Shown: positions 45,208 through 56,530, counted from the first letter of the stretch. The stretch: DNA of 64,000 bases from Margaritispora aquatica (GCA_007644065.1 VJWN01000003.1:1860001-1924000); one strand, 5' to 3'. Numbers and translations: made by a program. The notes: generated by a model from the letters alone, not told the origin.

Positions 45208-47050
45208 TTTTGTTGTGGTGGGGTTATGATCGAGTCGCGGATTTGGAGATACGATTGGAACTTTTTCGACTTTTTCTGCCAGAGGCGGTGACAAATCGGG
45301 ATTAGATTTGGCTAGCTGCCTCAACTCTTATTTATTGTAAGGCTTACATCTCTCCAAAACCTGGAAGCGTATGTTTCGAGTGCCTATTAAGATCACATAT
45401 TCTCATCAATACCATCAAAATCTGCGACTTATAGTATCAAAGCTTGTATTCTGGATTCACATCGAGCATAAGACTCAGCAACGACTTCATTGACCGAAAT
45501 TCGAGTTCCATGTTTCAGGCTAATGCTATCTCACGAACTCGGATATCTACCTGAACTTGCAGTGTAAGAAATATAGATTCAAACTCGGCACTCTCCCTTT
45601 CAACTCTCTCATGCTTACTTCCTGAGATCTGAGATTGACCATTTTCAGTAGCAATGGCGTTCTTATAAGCTCTAACCTATGCCTCGAACGCATGGCCTCA
45701 TGCTTATTCCCGAAACACTCAAACCTCGCATTTCAAAGTCATTCTTAAACTGATCCTCCACACCGATATCTTTATCAATGCCTTCAGGCTACCTGTGATG
45801 CCTCAATATCGATAATCGCTTCCCTGGAACTACTTAGGTCGTCCAAGGCAGTTTTGTCTTGACTCCCTTGCCAGCGGGTACGACCGTACATGATCAGCCG
45901 CAACACTTCGGTCCCTCGAATATAGACGCGGAGGTATATACTCCCAGCCAGCATTCTTAATTTCTCTAAAAGGGCGATATGAAAATCAACGAAGTGTGGG
46001 CCCACCCTGAAGAATGCTCTCCACCGACGACATTAGATGTCATTGAGATTTTACCTAGCGATGCTAGATCCATAGATGGCCGGCCTTACAAAGACGTCTC
46101 ATTTATTGAACGAGAAAATTGGAACGAGCATTCACAATCTGCATCCCTTGTGATAAAAGACTGGTTGTCTTCCATTTGCTAGGACTGGATGCTTATGGAA
46201 AACCTCCCCTGTCATTAATAGGTTTCTTAATAGGTGTAAAAGGGAAGGGGATATTCCCCGTCAAGATGGATTGCAATCGCGCCAGTACCTCACTTGTAAG
46301 AATGGAGAACAGTCTCAGCGTTAGCCATTATCTAAGGCAGACGACAAGGCTATCCTGCCGACGGACTCAATGGGACTTGTCAATAATGCTCATGCGAGGA
46401 AATTCGAATGAAGCGACAGCACGAGAGTAAAATCTGTAATTGTGTGGAGGCGAAGTTCAAAGATGTTACAAACACATCAGAAATTGATGCATGTGTTGAG
46501 GAAATACCAGGGTCACTGTCATGGCTCAACGCGCTGATTCGACAGCGCGATTCATTGCAGCCAATACAAAAGCGAGGCATTTCATCAGGCTGAAGTATAT
46601 ACTGTTGTTGTGCGGCACAATGATCTGATGGTGTTGGATTTTACCCGGTCGTCACCTCATTTAACCGTAGGCTGTTTCTTGAGTCGTATTTATTTAGTCA
46701 CGTGTAGTTGCACAGAAATATGCCACCAAATTTCATGCCAAGTTATTGGCTGCTTGTCCAAGCAATTGAAGTTGCTACCAAATTTCCCTATGTCGTGTCA
46801 GCACGGTCAAATACAAGAATTGTATTGCTTTTGCTTGTTCGGTGAGAGTGTTGGCAAAGAAAGTTGGCCAACCGCTTTGGGTTCGTATAATTGGTTGCGA
46901 AATTTTACTTCGCCCAGGAGATACAATTTAACCGGCGGCGTGTTCATAACGACTGCGCCCAGACTTTGAATATATAAACATTGCAATATTGTAGTTGGCG
47001 ATTAACCAAATAATTCGTCTTCATCACACTCAGTATCTGTCTCACTCACT
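45208..47050. other. Intergenic region without a supported gene
   Basis: About 1.8 kb upstream of Esf1. Short plus-strand open stretches (45979-46182, 46119-46430, 46408-46593) have mixed composition and no recognisable motif, so I do not call them. A TATATAAA box at 46971-46978 belongs to the next gene. Confidence 0.4.
46971..46978 (+). promoter_or_regulatory. TATA box of the GPI-type secreted protein gene
   Basis: TATATAAA lies 73 bases upstream of the ATG at 47051, followed by a CT-rich leader ending CACTATG. Confidence 0.6.
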
Positions 47051-47969
47051 ATGCATTCCCCTAATGTTGTTGTCGTCCTCGGCTTCTTGCTCGTCCCATT
47101 TACCTTAGCTCGTCTCGATGCTCGTGTGGCAAACGATCCCGTATCATTATATCTCACCCGCATGTGTTATCCTCGTCTATCGAATCTCGCTCAATACCTC
47201 GCACCTGGCCATTCAGGCACAATAGACGAGCAAGTTGGTAAGTTGATCCCCCTCACTGAGAGACCCTGGAGCTTCAAACCCGAATACTTACACAAGTATA
47301 GCGATCCTCGCCACCTCTCCATTTCCGTGCGAGCAAGGCCTCTACCTCTCAACAGTCTGTATGGCAAACGGGACCACAGCAGTGGATTTCCTTGCCGAGC
47401 AGCAATGTCTTTGCGGCAGCGACTACTTTGAGCTTCAGATGGACTGCTCAGCTTGCTTTATTAGCCATGGGAGCCAGGTTTCAGAGACACCAGAGCAACT
47501 AGCCTCCGAGATTGCCTCCCTCAAATCAGCTGAATGCAGTGCTGGTGCCCCAAGCCAGGCGTTCACCAATCTACTCGAGCCCGTCAATATCACGAGTGTG
47601 TCTCTCGCTCCAAGTCTCACCTTAGGCACCGATCGCTTCCCCAACAACACTGCTGTGAGCAACTACGCCACGATAACAAGAAGCGCCACTCCAGGCGCTA
47701 TCACAGGAAGCGCAACTGGGAGATTGACTAGATTTACCAACTATGAAGGCAACAGGTTCACTCCTTCTTCGACGCTGTCATCTGCTCCAACGACAGTTAA
47801 AACCAACGGTTCTAGCTCAGCTAGTGTTGCAGATGTAGTCTCGAGCAGCAGCTCAAAGAGCACATCTGCCCCTGCGAGTTCGACAAGCAAAGCAGCTGCG
47901 ATGAGAGGCGACCATAACCCGGCGGGTGGTATCTTAGCTGTGGCTCTGGGTGCCATTGCTTTGTTGTGA
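47051..47969 (+). CDS. Secreted GPI-anchor-type protein with Cys-rich N-terminal domain
   Basis: I do not recognise a named family. Exons 47051-47237 and 47356-47969 give 266 residues. A signal peptide (MHSPNVVVVLGFLLVPFTLA) is followed by a Cys-containing domain with MCYPRLSNLAQYL, FLAEQQCLCGSDYFELQ and MDCSACFISHG. The second half is Ser/Thr-rich with N-glycosylation sites (NIT, NNT, NGSS), as in cell-wall stalks. The extreme C-terminus is hydrophobic (GGILAVALGAIALL) after a small-residue stretch, as expected of a GPI-anchor signal. The intron uses GTAAGT at 47238 and an AACAG acceptor at 47355. It is expected at the cell surface. It borders the Met-Cys gene array but shares no pattern with it. 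Confidence 0.75.
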
Positions 47970-48440
47970 TTGTGCTATTGAGTTTATTTGGTCGGGTAGT
48001 TCTGGCAAGCAAGTCAATAGGTTCGCGTTGTTAGGGTATGTTGCTGTCAGCGTCAGTCTCAGAGTTATCGTTGCTTTAATAGTTGTGATGTGGGAATTGA
48101 ATACAATTTGAGTCACTTCGGCAACAAATAGAGCTTTGATGCATCATCCATCATATTTTCGCGTTCGCTTTCCAACATCTTAATAGCTGGTGCATTTTCT
48201 TGTTTGCAAACACCTTGATTCGTGGCTCTGCTGCACAGATTTGTTCATCAACTTCTTCTTACAAGCACTGCCGTCAAAAATTGAAACTGGAAGGCTAGCA
48301 TGATCATCAAAGATATTCTTACTGTTTGCGCTATGCTTTGAGGAGCACACCAAATTGAGTTCTCGCTTACGAAAGGGGGAATCACATGATCATATTCTCT
48401 TCGCCTCATCTGTCACATCTTCCTTATGTTCCTGACTAAC
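47970..48440. other. Intergenic region
   Basis: The 471 bases between two gene 3' ends show no gene, RNA or repeat that I can support. Confidence 0.4.
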
Positions 48441-48844
48441 CTAATATTCCCCGTCTAAACCGATTTTTCGCTTGACTCCTCTCATTTTGCTCTTATTCTC
48501 TTCTGCAGAAGCCACTTCACACCCAATCCGTACAACCTTCCGATCAACCTTCACACCATTCCCCCACAGTTTTTGCATCGCCCGCCACCTCTCCTCTCTG
48601 CCCCCAGGGGCTCCATACCATCTCTGATACCGATCCGCATTGGTTTTCTTCCACTTGCATCTTTCTACCGCTGCATCATCTTTGCAGCATTGCCGGCATT
48701 GTGTGACTACGTAATGTGCGTATCGTCTGACGCCTCGCATCGTCACACACGTTAGATATTCCCAATTGTAGAGCTTGCAGGGCGGAAATTGATGACTACC
48801 CAGTTGTCTTGGCAGGTGTACTCGACGTAGTCTTGACGGCATAT
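48441..48844 (-). pseudogene. Damaged member of the Met-Cys array
   Basis: The frame beginning ICRQDYVEYTCQDNW at 48844 has the array pattern, but its first codon is ATA instead of ATG. It stops at 48752. Shifted by one base, the adjoining frame continues the Cys pattern: CKLYNWEYLTC, then VVTQCRQCCKDDAAVERCKW and a charged tail to the stop at 48441. One missing base in the CGCCCT run near 48790 would explain the shift. Loss of the start plus a frameshift makes a pseudogene likely. An assembly error in the C run is possible for the second defect only. Confidence 0.5.
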
Positions 48845-49312
48845 ATTCAGGTCTAAGAGTTGGGTAGTCTGGTGTGTGTTGTGGTGGTAGTATTTGTGAT
48901 GTGGATGTTGGTAATTATGAGTTAGACACTGATTCTGGATTGGCAATGATGTCGCTTTGGTGTTGAGGAGATGGTTTTGTAGTATAGTATATGCTAGTCG
49001 CAAGTGTCCATCGTAAATATGCATCAGTTGATATCGGTCTTTCCTCCAATAGATTTCCAACTAGGAAGGACTTACCTTCGAAGCTTTAGATAGCTTGAGA
49101 GATCTTCGCAACCTGTCAGAATAAATTCTGTCAACAACAACAACAACAACAACAATAATCCATCAGTGATATCATCACGAGTATCAATTAAGACAGCATC
49201 AATCAATACATAAGTGCGATCAATTCTGTCTTTCTCAATCAACCTAGCAACAGGAAAATTTCGAAGTTCCACTCTAAAGACATCGAAAAAGCACCAACAA
49301 TTCTCAAGAACC
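48845..49312. promoter_or_regulatory. Divergent upstream region of two array members
   Basis: The damaged member (minus) and the intact member at 49313 (plus) diverge across these 468 bases. There is an ACAACA microsatellite at 49134-49155. No TATAAA box is obvious. Confidence 0.35.
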
Positions 49313-49954
49313 ATGTGCTACGATATCAGGAAAGCTTACAGCAAGTGCTACCATTACGTAGAGCAGTCGCCGATGACATGCACGCCGCTTTGCATGCCGG
49401 AAGCATGGCTCACAATCCAAACGCGTTGGGAAAAAGGCTACTGCAAAGAGGACTGCAAAACTAAGAAATTACATGCGCGGTGGAACGAAAAGATGGAAAA
49501 AGATCGCCAAGCACGCATACAAAGTCAACGAGAAGCGGAGAGTTTCCTTCACCAAGCCGAGGCCCAAGATCGTCAGCGGGAGTTGCATGCCCTCGACGGA
49601 ATGATACGGGATGCAGAAGAAAGTTCACGGTCTCCGCCTCAGGCTGAGAGTGAGGATTCAAAGAGCGATCGCTTGGAGAAAGAGTATCAGAAGAGGCCAG
49701 GTAAATTAGACTTTCAGCAAGAAAATGAAAGAAGGCATGGAGGATTTGATGGAGTACAGGAGAGGTTTAATCCAAATGAGATAAGTGATCAGATGACCAG
49801 GCAACTAGAAGAGGCTGGGTGGAGGCGAAGACGGAGGGTAAGGGAGCAAGAGAGAAGTGAGAATCAGCAAAATTCAATAAGTGTCGCTCGAGAAACAGTC
49901 GCTGAATGGTCGGAGTCTCTAATGGAGGATAGGCAGGTTGAGGGTGAGCTTTAA
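49313..49954 (+). CDS. Met-Cys array protein 1, Cys-rich head and charged helical tail
   Basis: Unknown function. The protein has 213 residues and starts at MCYDIRKAYSKCYHYVEQ. Cys2, Cys12 and His14 fit the C2-x9-C12-x-(H/C) head shared by the array. Further Cys pairs follow (CTPLC, CKEDC), within the first 55 residues. These may bind zinc, but that is inferred from spacing only. From about residue 60 to the end the chain is Glu/Lys/Arg/Gln-rich, with no Cys and strong helix or coiled-coil character. There is no signal peptide or membrane segment, so a cytosolic or nuclear place is likely. The frame is open upstream to 49214 without another ATG. This is the longest tail in the array. Confidence 0.65.
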   Translation: MCYDIRKAYSKCYHYVEQSPMTCTPLCMPEAWLTIQTRWEKGYCKEDCKTKKLHARWNEKMEKDRQARIQSQREAESFLHQAEAQDRQRELHALDGMIRDAEESSRSPPQAESEDSKSDRLEKEYQKRPGKLDFQQENERRHGGFDGVQERFNPNEISDQMTRQLEEAGWRRRRRVREQERSENQQNSISVARETVAEWSESLMEDRQVEGEL

Positions 49955-50439
49955 GTCAGGGAGAAATTCTTTCGAAGTCATAATAAACGTTTGACACTTG
50001 TGTATTGCAGGAGAAAGGACAGCACATCAAAACATACATGTACCAATCGTTTCTTCCGAAGACACTGAATAAGCCAACATAATTTACTGCATGATTGTCT
50101 AAATTTCACGTCGATTGTGCGAACCAATCTGCTATGAATGTCATGTGGTTTCTCTTAATAATGAATCATAAAGAGTAGCCATGCTTGAATCGGATTTTTC
50201 ATACTTTTGGACATGAGGAAGGATCCTAGTTGAATCAGATCAAGAACTTGCGCAAGACCTCAACTTTAAAGATAGTGATATATCTACATTCTAGAAGCTA
50301 CACTACCATCGCTGAACCTCAAATATTCAATTATGATCACACATATTTAAAGAACAACATATATCAAAAGAGCAACCTAAACCTACACGCCCCCCAAAAC
50401 AGACCTCTTAAGAAAAATAACCAATACCAGACGCACAGT
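49955..50439. other. Spacer between array members
   Basis: The 485 bases between array members 1 and 2 include the open leader upstream of the ATG at 50440. No TATAAA box or second gene was recognised. Confidence 0.35.
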
Positions 50440-50856
50440 ATGTGTCTCGACTGCTACCAGGTCATTCAGAAAATGGCCAAATGCGGATGCCGCATAAAGC
50501 TGGAGATTACACGCTGCAACAGATACAGGTGCGATCAAAAGCTTGAGACATTCCTGGTAACGACACTGGAGGATTGTTGTGATAATGTCAAGTGCAGAGA
50601 GAAAGGGAGGTGCTGGGATCTGGACAATAGCAAATACAAGTATGGCAAGAACTCTGATCATTACAAGATTAGGGTCGAGAGGGAGAGGGAAGCACTTGAA
50701 AAGATAAAGAGGGAAAGGGAGAGGGAGGAAAGATTGAAAAGGGAGAGATGGGAAGAGGTTGAAAGGCAGTATAGAGAGAAACAGGAGAGGAAGAAGAAGG
50801 GAAAAGAGGCGGAGATAAGTGGTGATGTATTGTTCACAAATATGGGAAGTTGGTAG
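50440..50856 (+). CDS. Met-Cys array protein 2
   Basis: Unknown function; 138 residues. The start MCLDCYQVIQKMAKCGC has Cys2 and then the CxC pair at 15 and 17, three residues later than in the other members. More Cys follow (RCNRYRC, EDCCDNVKC, GRCW), twelve in all within the first 70 residues, the most in the array. The tail from about residue 80 is a long Arg/Glu/Lys helix with little else, ending ISGDVLFTNMGSW. No signal peptide or membrane segment is seen. The frame runs open upstream to 50230 without an ATG before 50440. The match to the array rests on the Met-Cys start, Cys spacing, tail and position. Confidence 0.6.
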   Translation: MCLDCYQVIQKMAKCGCRIKLEITRCNRYRCDQKLETFLVTTLEDCCDNVKCREKGRCWDLDNSKYKYGKNSDHYKIRVEREREALEKIKREREREERLKRERWEEVERQYREKQERKKKGKEAEISGDVLFTNMGSW

Positions 50857-51466
50857 GAATGGTGACAGCCAGGGAAAAGACAGTACTAGAGCAATGCGTT
50901 AAATCATATATTACTGTAATGATTTTAGGTTGAAAGAACGAGGAATTGGGATAGGTAGGATTGATAACACTAGTGCCATTACCAGTGGATCACTTGAAGT
51001 TATACTATCAAGGCTCAAAAGCTGTTGTATAATGTGACTGCGTACCATTAAAGTGCAGTCACTACATCATTTGTATGCATATTGTGGGTTGGCTAAGCGA
51101 GAAAGAAGATGTCATGGACACGTTGCTGCTTAGAACAGATGTTGTCCTGGAAAAGATTCACTGCGGGATTCTCAATTTGTTCACTCCACATATCAATTTC
51201 TCGGATACGAATAAAGTGAGCTCCCTAAAGTTACTCACAATGAGCTTCAGCATACACAGTTTATGATTCGAAAAAAGCACTGTTAAACAGGTATAAAGGG
51301 TATAACTTCTCATGCTCCATGCTCCATCCTCCTTCTCATCTTCTACATCACAGGAGCTTGAGCATCATCACGAAACAACACTCGTCTACCAACGCCAATT
51401 TCAAGCAATACACTCTACCCAAAGTAAACTCCTACAAAACCCTCACCCTGCACCAAAATTTTCAAG
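50857..51466. other. Spacer between array members
   Basis: About 610 bases without a supported gene. TATAAA at 51292-51297 lies 170 bases upstream of the next array member. Confidence 0.4.
51292..51297 (+). promoter_or_regulatory. TATA box of Met-Cys array gene 3
   Basis: TATAAA lies about 170 bases before the ATG at 51467, with CT-rich sequence between. Confidence 0.5.
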
Positions 51467-51688
51467 ATGTGCTACGAAACTGTTACAGGATACACTCTTT
51501 GCCGTCACTATACCACGATCGAGCCAAAATACTATTGTATTCCCAGGTGCAGGCCTATAACTCAAGTCTTTCATGTTGAGGTCGTTGAAGGCTACTGTAG
51601 TATTTTCTGCGAGGATAAGCTAGCAGAGGAAAAGGCAAAAAGGCGGGAAGCCAGGAGATTGGCCAGACTCGCTGAAAGTCAAAGTTGA
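51467..51688 (+). CDS. Met-Cys array protein 3 (shortest)
   Basis: Unknown function; 73 residues. The start MCYETVTGYTLCRHYTT has Cys2, Cys12 and His14 exactly as in array proteins 1 and 5. CIPRC follows near residue 24 and CSIFC near residue 45, repeating the two Cys-pair layout of protein 1. The tail is short: EDKLAEEKAKRREARRLARL, about 25 residues of charged helix. Because the head is kept and the tail is short, this copy marks the minimum conserved unit. A TATA box lies 170 bases upstream. A stop follows at 51686 with no sign of a further exon. Confidence 0.6.
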   Translation: MCYETVTGYTLCRHYTTIEPKYYCIPRCRPITQVFHVEVVEGYCSIFCEDKLAEEKAKRREARRLARLAESQS

Positions 51689-53414
51689 GGAGCAGAAACC
51701 GAAGTGCTAAGAATCTTACGAATAGAAAACGGTAGCAAGAATGAAGGCGAGTGTAGAAACACATGGAGGAGTAGCCGAAGATATTGAGAATGAGTATGTG
51801 AGTACTGCGCTGGTGCAGGACCTCATCCAGGAGGCTTGAGTTTAGCGAGGCCAGATGCCATGTTGGACAGACAATCGGAAAGTCGGAGCATTGTGCGTGC
51901 ATGGTACCTATAAAGAGATATTTGCATTGTAAAAGGTATTGAAAGGGTCAATGAGAGATGTGGGAGGTGGTTAGATTGCTATGCTAGCACAGTGGTCTTA
52001 GATAGGGATATGTTTTATAAGTGAAAGACAGATCCAACCTCACATCGCTGGATTGATTCCTATGGATCTTGCCGATATGACATGTGCCAAAAAATCCGTA
52101 CATGAGTACCTTGACCTTAAATTCATTCGTTTTCTCTTGATGTCCCACCAAGATATGGCTCAATTTATTCACCTTTGTTAAGAGTCTGGAGACTGGAATG
52201 CTTTGCTAACTATACTTCATAGTAATGAAACTGGGGTTCAGACTTGAGAATTGTGAGAAGGACGAGTGTCTTGAATCTTCACCCCATGTTCTAATTTCAC
52301 GCCCAGCGCTTGCTTGGCTTTTAAAGCTTGATTGTTCAAGTAAGGAGAATAGTATCCATTGTGCAGTTGTCTTTCACTCATCCACCATCTTACACTTCTC
52401 CTCTACTTTCTCTCAACTTCCTTTGATAAGATGAAGACTTCAATCCTCTCTTCCGTCTATCTCCTTGGCTACGACTGCCGCTGACTAAAATTGGAAAAAG
52501 TAAGCCAGGTATGTCAGAGATTCTTTTGGGGTTAGTTCTGGATCCCTGTTCGAAGGAGCCGCGCCAAAAGGCGGGGCCTCGCTTAGCGAAATTCGCAAAT
52601 TCAACTCCATCGCATGCGTGAAAAGACATACCTATCTGTTAAGCACTCATAGCTTTTGCTGCGCCACCCTACGGACTGAATATGAGGCGCTGGCAGTGGG
52701 AGAATGGGTCAAAATCGGTCACTAATTACATGTAGATTAACTCATAATTGTCCATAATGATGACGACTCAGATGAGGCACGTGTTGGGGCCAAAGCCATA
52801 CCTAGGTAGGTAGGGGCTTATGGTAAAGTACATAGCGGGCGGATTGAACTGGGCGCAATTCTAAATAGCCCCCTTCCATCCTCAGAACTCGTCTCAGCAT
52901 CGACTGCAGAGGTCATTAGCACATCTTGTCAATGGTATGCCGTTGTCAGTTAGAGGTCACGTGCTTTTATGCATGATATTCGGTTATTTTGATTCTCTTC
53001 TTAATCTCACTGCATTCCTTATGATATGAGAGCATTCCTTATGAAGTGCTGATCTATCTGTATATATAGAGCTCTCTACTGCGGTAGATGCTCTTCAGAC
53101 TCTTCAATCCTATCTATTTCACCTACTGCTTCCTCACGTGATTCACCCCCTATCATCCATCAGCCGTTGAGGGGGCCACGGCCACAGAACTTCCCAACAA
53201 CTTAATCCATCTGAAGATTAACCGGAAGATCTGAGGTTCATCTTAAACACTGTCTGTCTTGCTATCTCTGGCTTCAAAACTGTGGTGAATGTCTGATGTT
53301 TCACTTTTCTAAGTGCAAATTCGAGAGGAAACGCCAATAATAATAGAGCCATAAGAAACTGCATCGATCGATTCTCTACATATTCCTCGAGCCCCTCTTA
53401 TGTCTAACCGTCCT
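51689..53414. other. Intergenic region with a signal-peptide-like remnant
   Basis: About 1.7 kb without a supported gene. At 52431 a CT-rich leader precedes MKTSILSSVYLLGYDCR and a stop. The other frame continues LLATTAAD, as if a signal peptide were frameshifted. TATATATA lies at about 53058 without a gene behind it. Confidence 0.35.
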
Positions 53415-54002
53415 TTATTCTCCGTCGGATACAGCCATGTCTTGTTCTCCGTCTTCATCTTGGAGAGTTTCTTCCTGAGGGGCCTCGTCCTGGGGAGCCT
53501 CGTCTTGGGGAACTTCATCCTGAGGAGTTTCATCCTCAGGATCCTGCCCGCTTTGTATAGGAATTGCGGTGGTTTCCAAACTGTCTTCACCGTCTATTTC
53601 GGCAATCATCTTTTGCACTATCGTTATTGTGTCCTCAAGCTTGGTGATTCGATCAGCGTGCCCTTCATCAGCAGCATGGCCAAGCTCGATTGCCTCGACT
53701 TGTCGGCCCTTAAGCTCTCTACGATGAAAGAAGTGAGTTAGCTATGTCACTTGGATTCGCAGCGGCTTCGCTAGAGATTCTACAAGAAGAGGTTTACGTT
53801 ATGGCTGTCAAACCATTGAATTGCTTGTTTGTAAACCGCATACAAAGCAAGAACGTCTCACTTACTGTTGGAGCCAATCAAGCAATTATTCGCAGTTATC
53901 CCGCTCATTTTCAAACCAATCATCCAGGTTGTTATATCCCCAATCTACTAATTGTTTCCTCATTTCTTGAAAAACGGTATAGTGGGGTTGCTCTTCTGCC
54001 AT
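53415..54002 (-). pseudogene. Two-exon gene broken by one stop codon, unknown function
   Basis: Exon 1 runs from the ATG at 54002 to 53866 and exon 2 from 53718 to 53415. Between them is a clean intron (GTAAGT donor at 53865, GCTAAC branch site, TCGTAG acceptor). Exon 1 starts MAEEQPHYTVFQEMRKQLVD and contains DDWFENERDNCE, then an in-frame TAA, then LLDWLQ. Exon 2 continues in phase with QELKGRQVEAIELGHAADEG. A helix follows (ITKLEDTITIVQKMIAEIDG), then an Asp/Glu/Pro/Gln repeat of DE-x-PQ units. The TAA sits where CAA or CAG would read through. The coding signal is otherwise intact over 146 codons, so the break is recent or a read error. Confidence 0.6.
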
Positions 54003-56263
54003 GATGAAATGGATTGGGACTGGTTGAGAGAAATATTTCGAGGACAACTGTTAAGAAATTTCTTAGAGTCTGTGGAGATGCTTAACGATTTAGCTGCGGA
54101 TGAAAGAGAAGTTTGAGGAAGTGGAAAGACTATACTTATATCTGAAAGTCAGTCACTTCAAGAGCCAGCGGGGTCTGGATATGCGAGCTACTTGACAGCT
54201 AGTGACTGAGTAAGATATGAAGCCAGACTCGTCGGTTCGCTCTTGAGCGTGGAACGGCCAACCCGTCTGTTGTGATACAAGTCCGAGATGCAGCAGTAGC
54301 ATCAATGTCTAATCGGCATGCAGTTCTCTTCATTTATCCGCTCCTAGTCGTAGGGCTGACATGCATTATGTTGTGCTCACACTCAGGTTTTACAAAGCCC
54401 TGGCCTATGCATGTCTTCTCGGTTGTGCCCGTTTTTGTAATCTTACAATATTGCAATAACGGATCAGCCCCAACTCATTTAGATAACAACGGTGGGAAAT
54501 CTCTAGCCGATTACACAAAGCACATACCATGGCTCTAAATTGAATAGTAAGCATAGAAGCGCCTTATGACAGGTGACAGCTTTCCCGTCCGTATAAATGA
54601 TACCGTGCCTGGGAGGGGCTTAGTGGGAAGTTTTACGAAGGATTAACGACTGATAAGATGATGGAAGTCTTAAGCCCCTGGGGAAAACCGAAGAGAACAC
54701 AAGGTAGAAAGGCTCCCGAAACGAATGCTAAGAACCAATATGTAGACCTCGCTATCTTCTGCAGGTAGGGTATTTCTGTAAGGAGTACTTGTTGGAAATC
54801 TGACTTTTCACTATGTGACATCAAGACATGCTTTTGGCTTCTGTATTTGCAAGTTCATAGTCCAATAATTCACGCTGAATAAATTCTAGGTGGCATTATA
54901 TGATTAACATCTTGAAATTTACTCAAACTAACTCAAGTCACTGTTTGTCAGAATTAAGAACATATTTAGAAGACTAGTCTCAGTATGCTAGAGCTAGGTA
55001 TTGGCGGGAAAAGGTTTTGCTGCGACTACTTAAGGTTTGAATGTTTTACTGAATATAGTAGAAGATTCATCAAAAGGTTTATTGGTTTAACCTTAAATTA
55101 GCACGACCGATTTATCTCTGGACTCTTTGAAGCATCGTAAAATTGATCAACCTCATCCCAACTGCAGTGAATTCCCGTCGTATTTCAACCACTTAGGATC
55201 GTATGATATTCTGGTGTTCTTCATTCGAGATTCAGCTAAGGATGATCTCATGCATTTGACTGTGGATTTCTATCAATGGGCTCAGTCCTACCTCTAATTT
55301 CAAATATTATCCAGGTTGTTTCTGGGGATTGTTCAATTTGGGGGCCAAAATGTAATGTAAGTGGTTACCAAGAGTTAGACATTCCAATCCCTTTACACCC
55401 CACTCCGGATATGCCGTTGCTGTAGCATGGAAAAGTATATCGTATGCCATTCTTGTTTTAGTGCTTACTCTGTCTTCTCACTTACATACACAAGGAAAGG
55501 AAGTTACCACGGTAGAAGAGCTCGTATTTCGTTTTGCAGAGCAACGCATCGAGGATGCAAGCTATCGTGGGGGCCATGAATTGATTAGCTAGAAGTGGAT
55601 ATAGAAGGAAGTTTTGATACAATTGGTTCATTTAGAATACAGAACCAGCAACATAGATGATAGGGTGTTGATTTATTCAGTAAGTGATTGATAATTTATT
55701 CAAGTCAAAAGAGGTTCTCGGTTAAGTAATAGAGGCTCTCGTCTATCCCGATTATGCCTAGTGTCGTATTAAAGAACCTTCGTCATAATACAAAATAATA
55801 TATTCTAACCAGATACTGTTGCAGAGAACGTCGCCCCCAAGTTCACAGCGCAATCAGACGCGGGGACCCCGAACAAATCATTGCAAGGTTTCATGCTTGT
55901 CGGTCACTCCCGTGTCATACCTGCTCAGTTTGAGTAACGATAAGGTACGACGCTGCTTGTCCGGTGACATGTTGCCTTGCCTTGTTCATACTTGCTTAGC
56001 ATGTATAACTTACGTCAGCAATATCCGCAATTGAATTGTCTGAGGTTCACACCCAATCCTTTCGGAAGCTGCTAAAGAGTGTCTATCTAATTGTCAAACT
56101 CGGTGGTGGGGTCGTAGGGCTGAAGAGCTGCAGGCAACCTTGTAATCTCGGCTACTGCATCAAGTTATACATTTTGCCGATAGGATAGGGCAAACAAGAT
56201 TGCTGAACGACACCAGACACAACTTACCAATCCTTCCTTCAAGAACTTACCAAACCCTCCAAA
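54003..56263. other. Gene-poor region
   Basis: About 2.3 kb without a supported gene. One short coding-like piece on the plus strand at about 55501-55596 reads EVTTVEELVFRFAEQRIEDA then SYRGGHELIS and stops. It may be a lone exon or remnant. Confidence 0.4.
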
Positions 56264-56530
56264 ATGGCAAACAAGCAGCTCGACCGAGTAGCCCACGGCG
56301 AGGCTGTGTCGGCCGACTTGAAGTTTCATTTTAGGAGAGCTAGGGGCAGCTGCAGGTATTGTATTGTCAATCACAAGTCTTACCACCCACTGCTTTCTTC
56401 GCCTATCATTGCTCTAAATTTCAAGCTTGGCATCGCGAAATGGGTTTGGGGGCTGAACTACAGAACTGCGCTACACGATCAGGACATCAATGGAAATACT
56501 ATTCGTGGACTGGCCGCCAATTGCAAGTGA
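56264..56530 (+). CDS. Small hypothetical protein, doubtful
   Basis: An 88-codon frame starts in a good initiation context (AAAATGGC) with MANKQLDRVAHGEAVSADLK. The first 30 residues have protein-like composition; the rest is less convincing. A GTATTG donor-like site at about 56357 could mean a spliced gene. There are no recognisable domains, signal or membrane segments. Confidence 0.3.
   Translation: MANKQLDRVAHGEAVSADLKFHFRRARGSCRYCIVNHKSYHPLLSSPIIALNFKLGIAKWVWGLNYRTALHDQDINGNTIRGLAANCK

Noticed and set aside
45208..45324. Upstream ATG extending the Esf1-like protein by 39 residues
   Set aside because: The extra residues do not resemble Esf1, and MPKQKAPKG is a typical start followed by the conserved DPRF segment.
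45979..46593. Three overlapping plus-strand frames upstream of the GPI-type gene
   Set aside because: No motif, mixed composition, and no splice arrangement gave one continuous protein.
54272..54538. Plus-strand 88-codon frame with hydrophobic segments
   Set aside because: It has no family resemblance or promoter-like context; such frames are expected by chance in 2 kb of AT-rich sequence.
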